Positions 11,453 to 22,100 of a stretch of 64,000 bases of DNA are shown here, piece after piece. Below the pieces are notes generated by a model, which was given only the letters and a program-made list of their open reading frames with translations, ran no database searches and was not told where the DNA came from. Location of the stretch: positions 39,377,030-39,441,029 of the forward strand of contig JAJLRJ010000004.1 of assembly GCA_024195265.1 (NCBI GenBank), written 5' to 3'. Source of the stretch: Dendrophyllia cribrosa (lineage: Eukaryota; Cnidaria; Anthozoa; Scleractinia; Dendrophylliidae). The first letter of the stretch is position 1, and each line of letters starts with the position of its first letter. A program made the position numbers and the translations under genes.

Positions 11453-11582
11453 GCATTTTATCGGCCTTTCACTCGGGGATATCAGATTTATTCACCTCTG
11501 GTTCCGCCCTCGGGCTACGCCCTCGGGCGGAACCAGAGGTGAATAAATCTGATATCCCCTCGTTTCAGGCCGATAACCCTTA
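11450..11582. repeat. 133-bp near-perfect palindrome
   Basis: The left arm runs from TTTATCGGCC through CGGGGATATCAGATTTATTC to CCTCTGGTTCCGCCCTCGGG; the right arm is almost the exact complement, leaving a loop of about 6 bases (CTACGC). It would extrude as one long hairpin. No target duplication was identified. Confidence 0.9.
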
Positions 11583-13249
11583 CTTACATGTACACGGTTA
11601 GTGACGCATGGTTTAATACATCACCTTACACTTCTAACTTTAATTCACCCAGTCTCTTCTAGTTTCTCTTCGTTTGCTTTCTTCTAGCTTCGTCTCTCAG
11701 TTTATCGACTTTCTTTTAAACTCACTCTGATTCCAAAATGGAAACTTGAAGAAAGCAAGGCTGAGAAATTATATCATTGTAGAAACCAAGTTTTCAAGTT
11801 TTGGCTTTATATTACAAGATAACTGATATTGAAACAGGAGATGGGCTCCTGTATTGAAACAATATTTCGGCTCTGTTACAGAGTCAATAGTCCAGATAGT
11901 CATGTAATAATATTTTATACAAGAAGGCAACTTAAATATTATAGGTAAGTAGGCGTGTTAACATAACGAAACATACTGACAAGAATTGTAGATAATCAGA
12001 GAAACAGGTCTAATTCTCTAGAGGCTTTAAGTCCTTCGTGAATCTTTCTGATTTACAATGCTCTTTTTATATGTTTCTGTATCGGAAATTTAGTGAGTGT
12101 AAATGTTCTTTGCAAAACGTTTCTTATATGAAAAGAGTTGCTAAAAAATAAATGAACATAATCATTCTAAAGTTAAAACTACTAGTTACATTTTGGTGTA
12201 GTAATACTCAAGTTCTCGTACGCTTTTACAACCAAAATCACAGTTTATAGTTTGGTTTGCAGTGAAATAAAAGGCAGCGTCCTTTATTCTATTCTGGTTT
12301 GGCTCAATTGCGGGATGTGGGCGAGAGATAAAGATAGCTAAGAAAACTACAGTTCCTATGATTAAGTGCTACAACACCAAAAGTACTTTTTAAAAGCTAA
12401 TGAATTAAAAAAAAAAAGGAAAAGAAGTGTCAATTTTTGAGATGAGCTGTCCCGTCCTCTAACTATCAATTATAAACGCTCTATTTTTAAGTCACGTAGA
12501 ATAAAGAATTTCCAGTTCAACGGTTTTCAACTGATGGACTAGCTTGGACTGGAAACTCGGTAAAATTGCAACAAAGGGAAAGTTTTAGGGTCTTTTAGCG
12601 TACGAATGGGTATTGCCTTTGGTTCTCTGAACATTCGGAAGGTTGCGTTTTTTAAGAGTTGGTCACACCAAATTCCTACTTACCTAAATGTTGGTCCCAT
12701 TGTCTAAGGGAAGTCCCATGTCATTGCTTATCTGTGATTAATTTTAAAAGAAATATATAGAAGTTTATAGAATCTTGAGGGAATTCTAAATGTTAAATAT
12801 TATTCATGTTTTGTAGTTTTAACTCGCTATAAAGACACAACTTTTTACTTAAATAAATCAGAATAAAGTTTCTATGAATATCACATTGTTTTTCTCAACA
12901 TGTCTTATATTTGGACATTGCATGCATACTAAAATGTTTTTTTTTCTGCAGTTATCCTATTTTAAAATCATTTTGGGTTAAATGCTTACTTAATTACTCA
13001 GTATTTACTCAAGGAAAAGGGGTGTCTTGCACTTAGTAATCAAACACAATGCCATTTTCTACTTCACTACTAAATATTTATTAATTTAAGCCAATTTCAT
13101 ACATTAGTCTTGTGAAATAGATATGAGTATTACACGACCTCACTTGCCCCAATCGGTCGACAATAGAAGAATCAGTGTTTGGTTGATACAATTAGTATCC
13201 CCGGTAGGGATAGGGAGTTGGGTACCGCGGACTTTTTTTTTTTAATTAA
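11583..13249. other. intergenic, nothing recognised
   Basis: AT-rich DNA without a usable open frame. An A-run occurs at about 12407-12417. I see no RNA gene. Confidence 0.5.
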
Positions 13250-13530
13250 TACTTGCATTTAATTACAATATAATATTTACGCTACTTACAATGCAATGCT
13301 TACATTACTTACAATACGATACTCTACTTACAACACATACAATATAATGCTCACACTACTTACAATGTAATGCTTACACTACTTACAATACAATACTCTA
13401 CTTATATACAATACGTACAATCAAGAGATTATAATTAGACAATTATTTTCTCTTGGTACAATACAATACTCACACTACTTATAATGCAGTACTTACACTG
13501 TTTACAATACGACACTAGTTACATTACTTA
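13250..13530. repeat. degenerate ACTTACAATRCAATAC minisatellite
   Basis: The phrases CTTACAATGCAATGC, CTTACAATACGATACTC and close variants recur about ten times with irregular spacing. The phrase GTACCGCGGACTT flanks it at about 13221 and 13586, suggesting the array lies between duplicated ends. Confidence 0.7.
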
Positions 13531-14156
13531 TATATCGTCAGCTTAAATAATTTATTTTAAAGAACCAGTTGTAGTGTTCCATTCGTACCGCGGACTTCGT
13601 TGTAAGGGCTTTTCCTCTTTTTGTCCTAATGAATAGGCCTTATTCACGATAGCCGCCATGTTCGTGGCAACGTTATGATGCAAATTAGCCATGTGCTCTG
13701 CCAGGGGCAAACAATGAATAAAAGAACAATTTTCGGAGGATCAGTTCTTTCTAACAGTGAAGTATCCTTGTAAAAATTATTTTTGAGAGCTAAATAGTTG
13801 GCAGTTGTGATTTTTGTTTGGAGTGGTTGCTCTACTATCTGACTTGTATCGAGTTTTGTTAACTACGCGGACTGTTTACTTCAATTACTTGTTACTATAA
13901 AGCAACGAAAATAACTTAAGTATATTAACTACTGTAACACTGTAAAAATGCATAAGCTCCGAAAAAAAAACCAGCATAAAAAACAACTGGTTTAAAAATC
14001 TCCCGAGTTTGAGTTGTTTGCCCCCTCAGAAATCACGTGATAAATTTGCATAATAATATAAAACCAACATGGCGGCTATTCTCAGTACCGAAAATAAAGC
14101 AAGAATATTTCCATAACAATAGATATCCCGTTGTACATATTACCACCATTACATTC
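13531..14156. other. intergenic, nothing recognised
   Basis: No exon or known element seen. Confidence 0.4.
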
Positions 14157-14452
14157 GGTAAAGTCTTGATTCCATAGCTCAGAAGAAGGTCGGACACCTT
14201 ATTGAGACTTATATAACGGAGTAACTGGTTAGCTTTCAGTTGAGGTTGGGTCAGCAGTTTATATAGTTAAATTTAGGACTAAGCAACCAGAGAAGCTAGG
14301 TGGTACAGTGGTACGGTAGGCTATGTAAGTTTAAGCCTAGCCTAAAAAGCCTAAAAATTGATTGAAAATAAAATTCTAAGTGTCGACATTGCGTTATATA
14401 ATTCTCAATAAGTGTCCGACCTCCTTCTGAGCTATAGAAGGTAGACTCTACC
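14157..14452. repeat. MITE with long (about 65-bp) inverted termini
   Basis: The left terminus includes GCTCAGAAGAAGGTCGGACA and TTATTGAGACTTATATAACG; the right terminus carries the complement in the opposite order (CGTTATATAATTCTCAATAA, TGTCCGACCTCCTTCTGAGC). Non-coding interior. Confidence 0.75.
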
Positions 14453-14837
14453 ATTACATTCTTTGTATTGTGCGCATTTGTCGAACGACATCTCAGAGTG
14501 TGGCCAGCGATTTTTCTCCTCTACGCTGTGCACGCGCCATGGCTGAACCACCGCCGCCTGCGAACACCCCATGACGTAAACGAAGTAGAAGAGATGTGCC
14601 TGTGCAAAACGTCCCTGTCGCAGTTCCACTGAGTTCAAAATGCTAATCCCGCTGAAGACCCAGCCGCGAATAATGCTCCTCCCATGGGGAATCCTGGCGT
14701 TGTACACCGCTCCATCGCTTGTGGTAATTTATAATTTGTCCTGTTTTCGTTATTTTCGTTTTTTCGTTTTGGCTGGTCGGGTGGACTTCGTCGTCGGACT
14801 TCGTCGCGCCCTCGGGGGCTTCGCAGTCGACTTGTAA
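14453..14837. other. intergenic, nothing recognised
   Basis: The two opposed short frames here (14432-14707 minus, 14640-14837 plus) have no recognisable domain. Confidence 0.4.
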
Positions 14838-15260
14838 TGTAATGTAATGTAATGTAATGTAAATCTTTATTTAAACACGGAGAATCATCAGTTAAGTTAA
14901 TAATTAAAAATTAAAACTTGTACAACTGCTTTACATGATTGCCGTGTGGGAATCCGATATCTCAGATACTTTCTTAATGCCCCGTTTAAACTGCCCAATA
15001 GAACAAACGCTTTTTAAATCTTGGGGCAAGTTGTTCCACAAACAGGCCCCGCTGTAGCAAAAACTTCGTTTTAGGTAATTAGTATTTGGCTTGGGCAGCG
15101 AAAGCTTTCCTTCAAGATTTCTTAGGTTATAATCATTAACGTGGCGTTGAGTGAAGAGACATTGAAGATAGTCTGGGGCAAGTTCATTCAATGTTTTATA
15201 CATAATTACAGCTTTCTGCTTTTTACGACGAAGAGACAGCTTCTCCCACTTAAGCATCGC
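14838..15260 (-). mobile_element. 5'-truncated LINE: reverse transcriptase C-terminal tail
   Basis: The minus-strand frame 14931-15257 (108 aa) is the region C-terminal to the reverse transcriptase of L2/CR1/Jockey-type non-LTR retrotransposons: KAVIMYKTLNELAPDYL, then YNLRN, then a LPKPNTNYLKRSF.YSGA.LWNNLP signature. It is followed on the same strand by a short 3' UTR and a pentanucleotide tail of (ACATT) repeats at 14838-14862, the microsatellite tail typical of these elements. The 5' part is missing, so it cannot move. Confidence 0.88.
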
Positions 15261-15601
15261 GAGAAGGAGGTTGGAGCTCGTATCAAAAGGTGATGACTTG
15301 TGGCAAGTCTATGGTTTTGTGTTTCCAGGGTTTTCATGCGTGCCGAGATAGACACGTTTATGCTTATGAAAACATCGCATAGAATGCCTGGACATCATTA
15401 ATTATTCATAATCGCTGAAGCGGCAAATTTGAATGCGAGTTCGCTTTGAAAAGCCGAGAATAAGAGAAGAAAGGACCCAAATTGGCCAAGAAGGGTCGAT
15501 AAAACTCGCTTTTCTGATTTCCAGAAGTCCTAACCTAAACTTTCACGCACGGCTTTTAGAAGAGCAGTGTTGTATCTGTAATTTAAGCCTAAAATGATGG
15601 A

Positions 15602-15830
15602 GATTTAGAAAGGTAGGGTAGGGTAGGTAAACTTTATTTATACACGGTGTCAATTCATAAAACATGCTCTTCCATCGAGCCGTGTTTTTTAACAACAATA
15701 GATTAAGTACTTAACTAATTTAAATTATCTAACTAAATTAATTATCTATATAAAATTGTATTAAAAACTATAATAATGACTATTCCTTCGCACTTGAAAA
15801 TACAGAAAATTCGGGCTTTTTCTGTATGGA
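15602..15830 (-). mobile_element. probable LINE 3' end remnant
   Basis: A TAGGG-type short repeat (15611-15630) is followed by AAACTTTATTTATACACGG, the same arrangement as the LINE 3' end at 14838-14890 (repeat tail then CTTTATTTAAACACGG). No coding sequence survives. A related phrase also occurs at 35812-35830. Confidence 0.4.
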
Positions 15831-15879
15831 TGCCGTTTTCAAGAGAGGTTTTATCAAAATCTAGACTGCCTTCCAACTT

Positions 15880-16374
15880 GTGCGAGAGTGGTACGGCCAC
15901 CGCACTGATATTGTGGTTTATAAGAGAATGTGCGTGAGTGGTACGGCCACCGCACGAAAGTGTTGTAACTCAGAGTATGTGCGTGAGTGGTACGGCCACC
16001 GCACAAGAATTTGTCAAACAAAGAATATGTGCGTGAGTGGTACGGCCACCGCACCAAGAGTTTTAAAAGTCAAAGAATATGTGTGTGAGTCAGGGACGTA
16101 GCCAGTACTTTTTCAGAGGTACGCACAATCACTGTTTCCAAACACTCCCGCTGCCTGACGTGCGTACGTGTGTACAGATAGCTACGCCCCTGTGAGTGGT
16201 ACGGACACCGTACAAGAGCTTTTGTAACTCAGAGAATATGTGCATGAGTAGTATGGCCACCGCACAAAAGTTTCGTAAATCGAAGAATATGTGCCTAGGA
16301 GGTACATGTATTGTCACCGCTAAAATGTTTGTCACTGCCGATAAATATGTTTTGAGTGCCACGACATCCGCACC
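15880..16374. repeat. 50-bp-period hairpin minisatellite
   Basis: A 26-bp core recurs at 15880, 15930, 15979 and 16029, partly at 16081, then after an insertion at 16193, 16240, and in decayed form near 16291 and 16348. Each core is itself a hairpin: outer stem GTGCG/CGCAC, inner stem GTGG/CCAC, loop TACGG. The 24-bp intervals are not unique but are related (AACTCAGAGTAT, CAAAGAATAT). The frames through it shift each unit, so it is not protein-coding. Confidence 0.88.
16091..16192. repeat. MITE, AGGGGCGTAGC family, copy 2
   Basis: Inserted inside the hairpin minisatellite. Ends are CAGGGACGTAGCCAG and TAGCTACGCCCCTG. A 5-bp duplication TGAGT flanks it (16086-16090 and 16193-16197), and removing it restores the array. 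Shares interior with 3063-3211. Confidence 0.8.
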
Positions 16375-16391
16375 TAAATTTGTCTTTATCT

Positions 16392-16676
16392 TTAACGCGC
16401 GATTTTTTGTGCAATTTTTGTCGCACTTGTCGATGCAATTTTTGTCGCACGCAAGTTGCATCTTCAAATCGCATGTGAAAACGGGCGGCGATTTCAGTGC
16501 GATTTGTTGCGCGATGTCGCAACTTGGCGGCGATTTTTGGGAAATCACAGCAAATCAAAGCAAATGTCGCACCCGAATCGCACAGGAAATCGCCGCTAGT
16601 TTACACTTGCGACAAAAGTTGCATTGGAAAGCGCGACAAAAATCTCATGAAAAATCGCATGTGTAAACGGGCCTTA
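16392..16676. repeat. MITE, GGCCCGTTTACAC family, copy 1 (decayed left end)
   Basis: The interior (TTTTTGTGCAATTTTTGTCGC, then complementary GCGACAAAA) and right end GTGTAAACGGGCCTTA match the elements at 36952-37250 and 39403-39739. The left terminus has diverged. The overlapping frames in all phases are repeat shadows. Confidence 0.75.
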
Positions 16677-17004
16677 ACAAATCATGACGCGGACAACAAA
16701 TTCTGGAGTATTGTGCCGTAGTTGGCCGTTACACTTTATTGCACCCGTATGCCGTAAAAAATGACAACCTAGCGTAATTACAGAAGTATAAGTATTACAG
16801 AAAAAATATATATAAATAAAAAAATAAAATAACTGGAGAATTGAGAGTGCATCACAAAAGATACTCGGAGGCCAGGAAAAACCTACTTAAAAAACCGAAA
16901 CTCAACGGGAAAAATTGTAGGAAACCTCAGGGTAGGAACCAAAGCTCAAAACTCCGGCGACCCTTCAGACGGAGCCACTGGATAATGCGATGCGACCGAA
17001 GAGA
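16677..17004. other. intergenic, nothing recognised
   Basis: No gene or element seen. Confidence 0.4.
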
Positions 17005-17660
17005 ATTTTCAATTTTCCGCTGCGTCAGCAAACTTTTCCAGAAAACCTTACGGCAGGGCCATGAGGGCGAGGGAGCACACGAAATTGACGTGATGTGCAC
17101 ACGAAAACACATGAGTCCACGCGTGTCACTCTGGTACTATAAACAAGTAACTGTAATTTGCAACGGACCACCGTAACGAAATAGAAGCACCGGATCCTGT
17201 GGTAAAGGATCTAATCAGCTATATTTACTGTGGTGTCATGTTGCATGTTTTTTTTTTATTTCTATTGCTTTGTTATTTTACACGGTTATTTACATTTACG
17301 TTGTCACTATAGTTTATGTTGTTATACATGTAGTATCATATTTTATCACCCGCCCCCTTCAAAATTTAAAATTGTAACGTTTTTTTGCCTTACGAGTCAT
17401 TATCTGTAAGAACCTGAAGAAGAAGGGCTGTGCCTTTCGAAATATTGGATATTTTACAAATATAGTCGTTTCCGTACCGTTTATCAGCCTTGCTTTTTTA
17501 TCAAATCTTTTCACTCTGGTACTGGCCCCAGTCCGCCCCCACCCTACCAGCCACCCTAGAATGAATAAGAATTCAAAAGCGCTGTCTTTTTTTTAGTAGT
17601 TTACGTTACACCTTATACTTCATTCTGGTACATTTATTTTAGCCCAGCTTCTTGTTCTTA
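17005..17660. other. 5' flank of TMEM135-A, shared with copy B
   Basis: Parts of this stretch align with 42840-43120, upstream of TMEM135-B: CGCTGCGTC, an AAACCTTACGGC phrase, ATTCAAAAGCGCT, and TTTATTTTAG(C/T)CCAGC. It therefore marks the 5' extent of the segmental duplication. No exon recognised. Confidence 0.65.
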
Positions 17661-18981
17661 GGGACGGACCATTATTTTTCTGGAGAGGGGGGATGAGAAA
17701 TTTTCCTCTGCAAATAATTTTCAATTTTTTTTAATTATTGCGCCTCTGCGATTATTTTTTTTTCCAAGAGCACCTTCCTGCAAACATTTTTTTTCTTTTT
17801 TTTTAAGTGCTATCTTCTTTGGTGCTAAAAATATCTAAGTTATACACCGAATGCAAATATGGCCGCCCAACAATATTTTGTTATGACAGGTTCTCAAGAA
17901 AAAAAAAGTAATTGGTTAATGGTAAAGATCAGGTCAAAACAAGTCATTGTGTGCATTTTCAAGGCCATATTCTTAATTTAGGAGAAGTTAGAGGCAATCA
18001 AAATTTGGGAAAAACATGAAAGCGAGGCTAGTTAGGATAGAATGTCTTTTCTCATACAAATGCTTAAATTTCAGTGAGCCATAACTTGCAACCGTTAAAC
18101 CAAAAACACCCAAACTTTGCAAGATGATACCGACTTAGCAGCACTTGTTTACGTGATGTCATTAATTTCTCTGAAAACTTGGCCAAACAAAAAACTGCCT
18201 GACGGCCATATTTGCATTCGGTGTATAGCCAATTATTTTGGCCACATACGCTCCTTATAATTTATAGTTTGTTGTTCCTTTATACATCACTCACCGTTTT
18301 AATTCCTACGCAGCAACTGGCGCAAATAAAGGGCATACGACAGGAAATATGCAAAGGGAGTAGCAGGCTCTTTCGCGATTCCACAGTACTGAAGTCCTGA
18401 TCCTCGTTGACGTTGTTCCCACAGGCATCATACTCGTACCACCCGGCCTGTCGTACCAGCGGTAAAGCAGGCACATTGCTGATTTAAAATGATTCCCATC
18501 GCCATAGGTTACTCAAAATAACTTGTAAAAAGTTAGTGACCCATTAGCTTTGATGGTGATATCGTCAGGAAGATGACAGACTTCTGAAACTCGCCCATTT
18601 CTCGACAGAATATCAACGTTAAATGGCAAGACAAGCGGCATTCCTTGAATGAAAACCCGTTGAGAGTCTGACCCTAAGCCCTGGCACAACGAAGAGCTTT
18701 TTGGCTGCTTTTTGCGAAGGCAAGGTGAAGGAGTTGTCTTGTGCAGCCAAATGGAAAGACACATCTTGGATCTATTTTCAGTTGAGTGCTTTCGCATCAC
18801 TGAGCAATATTTCAGTTTTGTAACTAATATTTTTTAATAGTTTATCTGACTTCTCTGCAAACATTTGTTTTACACATATCGTGTTTGCAAACAATTCATT
18901 TTGTCTTTTCAGGCCCTGCAAACATTTTTTTTCAATATTTCTCATCCCCCTCCCCCCTCCAGAAAAATAATGGTCCGTCCC
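17661..18981. mobile_element. Harbinger-like non-autonomous element beside the TMEM135-A promoter
   Basis: The ends GGGACGGACCATTATTTTTC and its complement bound a 1321-bp block flanked by the trinucleotide TTA. A 3-bp TWA duplication plus GGG-starting ends is the PIF/Harbinger signature. The paralogous B locus (about 43220) reads GTTCTTACGGGG without it, giving an empty site. No transposase frame is visible. It lies within 60 bp of the conserved leader of TMEM135-A. Confidence 0.72.
17841..18227. repeat. MITE nested in the Harbinger-like element
   Basis: TATACACCGAATGCAAATAT at 17841 and ATATTTGCATTCGGTGTATA at 18208-18227 are exact complements, with a 347-bp non-coding interior. Probably TA-flanked, so possibly Tc1/mariner-related; that is inference. 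Confidence 0.75.
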
Positions 18982-19017
18982 TTACGGGGGGAGGGGTGGA
19001 ATGATTGAACTAAGTCC

Positions 19018-19125
19018 CAACCCTCACACAACAGCGCCAGACAAAATGGCGGCCGAACGAAGCCAGATTGAGAAGGTTAGACAACTGAGCCACATTCGTT
19101 TGGGATCTTGAAATATCTAATGATA
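19018..19125 (+). promoter_or_regulatory. conserved TMEM135-A leader / proximal promoter
   Basis: The block CCTCACACAACAGCGCCAGA, an AAAATGGCGG motif (19043-19052) and GACTGAGCCACATTCGTTT-like sequence are shared with copy B (43260-43346). AAAATGGCGG matches the core of the YY1 motif found near transcription starts of broadly expressed genes. Transcription start not determinable from sequence. Confidence 0.5.
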
Positions 19126-22100
19126 ATGACTGTTTTTTCCAAAATACTTCCTTTCTTTTCCACGACGGTTTCTTGTCACGAGTTAGCGCATACATGGACT
19201 CCATCTTGCGTCGGCGCGTCCGCTGGGATTTTTCGATCGTGTTTTGTGGAATCCTTGAAGATTTACGGTCTTCTTTATTTGGTAAGCGGTGCATAAATAT
19301 AAGATATGAGTGTCCCAAGTGTTCAAGAACAGGAAAATCACTCAAGTGATTTGGTAATTTACTTTGCAGAAGTCTTTGTGAGTATGATATCTACACGACC
19401 TGATGTAAGCTCGTTTATCAGTCAAATCCAAGAGCGCCCATCCCCCCTCTCCCCGGGCAAACTCCCGGGCATTAGACTTTTTCAAAAAAGAAGTAATGGT
19501 CAAATATAGACAAGTTTTAGAAAAAAGTGACATGGACAAACACTTAATACAGAGCATACTTCAATTCCCGATCAATTCTTTTGGATTTCAGGTCAGTGGT
19601 GTTTTACGAAAGGCAGGAATTAAGTACTTCAGAGACCAATATGTACTGGATGTTATTAGATCATCGTTGTTTTTGGCTGTCAATGGAGGTGGATTTGTTG
19701 TCAATATTTGCTTGTTAAGGTTTGTCATTATAATGTAACTTCCAACCTTTTAGGTGATGATGTCATTGTTATTGCCTTATGCTGGCGTCCGAAATTCCTA
19801 TGGTCCTGGTGAGTTATGATTTATCCCTGAATCAAACTGAGGAGCACTGAAAACTAGTGTCTTTGACTCTGTCAAAGTATAGAGCAAGGCTGATGCTACA
19901 TAGAACATTTAACGCGACAACATGATAGAGCCCAAACTGAAAGCCAAAATGCAACCGTGGACAGCTCGTCAGTACGGTGTAGCAGCTACACCGTGCTGAC
20001 GAGACCCAACCAGGTCGAAACAGCTGTCCATGGTTGCATTTTGGCTTTCAGTTTGGGCTCTATCATGTCGTTGTCGCATTAAATGTTCTAGGTAGTATCA
20101 GCCTTACTCTATACTTTGATTGTATCTCTATTTTTGGCTGACTAGATCTGTTGCAGATCCCACCTACACTGGCAGCATTTTTGTTTGCGGTCCTTTGCTT
20201 CTTTTTCACTTCTTTGACTCTGCATGCATTGCGTACTGTTTGTTCTAAATTCCTATGGACCTGATGGGTTACGATTTATCCTTGAATCAAACCGAGGAGC
20301 ACTGGAAACTAGCGTCATTGACTCTGCATTCATTGCGTGCCATTTATTCTTTAGCCTCAGCGATGAGATTTTTTATGAGAATCAAGGTCACTGCCTAACA
20401 GGAGCCCAAGTAACTGATCTGGGTCCCTAATTTCTATCTAGGGCACCTAACAATTCACAGCCTGGGGTCCTAACTTCTGAGCCTTGGGCTTTGTGGGTGC
20501 CATGGAATGTTTCTTAGGCAACAACCTTGAGAATAATAATGTTCACTCACTGCCAGGCTCACAGCCTTGCCAATCTACCTGTTTATCATTTTAAAGAATT
20601 GATGTTTCCTTTGTTGGTAAGGATCTGTTTCTGTATCATAGAGATGAGAATGGATGTCCTGTGTGTTTCATGTGATTCCTGTGTCTTTGAGAATGTGCCC
20701 TAAAACGTTTTTCCACAGATATTTACTCCACCACTGTGGTTTAACCCTTTAAGCCCTAAGTGTGATCAGCATCAAATTTCTCCTTGTAATATTAATGCCT
20801 TATCAATCAAAAAGGTCACGAGAATTAAGGACATGATTACACAAGATGAGTTCTCTTGATATCCAAACAATTTCTCCCCACTACTTCTATAGGAAATGTA
20901 TAGGACTAGAAATGATAATTTAAATTTTGATGTTAGGGCTAAAAGGGTTAAGGTGTCACTTTTCAGGGTTGGAAACTTAATTTTGACAACACTTGCCATT
21001 TGGGAACTGAACTGCACACAAAAATGTACAATTTGCACTTGTCCAAAAAGATTTGACACTCCCCTGGGCGAGTGCTAAAATTTCCATCAGAAATAAGTAG
21101 AATAAAGTCCGACTTTTAAGAGATACTTCTCCAAAGATCATGATTACCCACATTGTATTTGTATTATCAAAGACTGCAATTAGACATCGCTATACTCATG
21201 TATAAAGTAAAGAATAATTTTGCCCAATAAATTACAAAAAAAAAAAGAATAATCTTGCCCCTACCAATGTTGTAGAAATATTTAGTTTAAATAGTTCGAG
21301 CTGTTCTTTGCGAAAAACATGTAAGGACTTTAATCTACCGAGATTTAGTACTGTAAACTACGGCAAACATTCATGCGTTACTACAGAACTGCACTATGGA
21401 ATAGACTTACATGTATATGTTGTGGTTCAATTTTATCCTTGGTTCAAATTTTATTTTCCTTTGCTTAAAACTCATTATCATACATTACCATAGCCAAAAA
21501 CAAAGGAAAATAAAATTTGAACCAAGGATAAAATTGAACCACAACATATATACCGGTAGTTAGTGTTAGTGTTACATGTAGTTTCTTTTAGTCTAGTTTT
21601 TAGATAAGTGTCCCCAATTAGCTAAATACATTTGACACTGAAATAAAGTTCATTCCCTCCAAAAAACAAAAATTTTTGCTGTAAAATGTAAAAAGTAACT
21701 TGCCAATGCACAAAATAAACTCCTGCAAAACTTAATGCTGTGTGGTAACTGTTTCATGGAATCCCTTTCTCTTACATGGGAATCCTGTGTGTGTCTTACA
21801 TGGGAATCTTGTGTGTGTCTTACATGGGAATCCTGTGTGTGTCTTCCGTGGGAATCATGTGTGTGTCTTACGTGGCAATCATGTGTGTGTCTTACATGGG
21901 AATCCTGTGTTTGTCTTTATACATGGGAATTCTGTGTTTGTCTAACATGGGAATCCTGTGTCAAGTATGTATCTGACATGTTATTCCTTTATCTTGGAGG
22001 ATGGCTTTCCTTTGAATGTGCTAGCTGTTCCACCATCATGCATTCCACTTACAAGAGTTAACTTTTGTTTGAAATTGTATTTTTTAATATTATTTTGTTG

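Noticed and set aside
15880..16374. CRISPR-like array (regular repeats with spacers)
   Set aside because: The intervals are related to one another, not unique, the genome is eukaryotic, and no cas genes exist. It is a hairpin minisatellite.
21735..22061. Open frames of 66-108 aa with CVCLTWES-type repeats
   Set aside because: A 24-bp tandem array keeps all three forward frames open. It lies between spliced exons of TMEM135-A.
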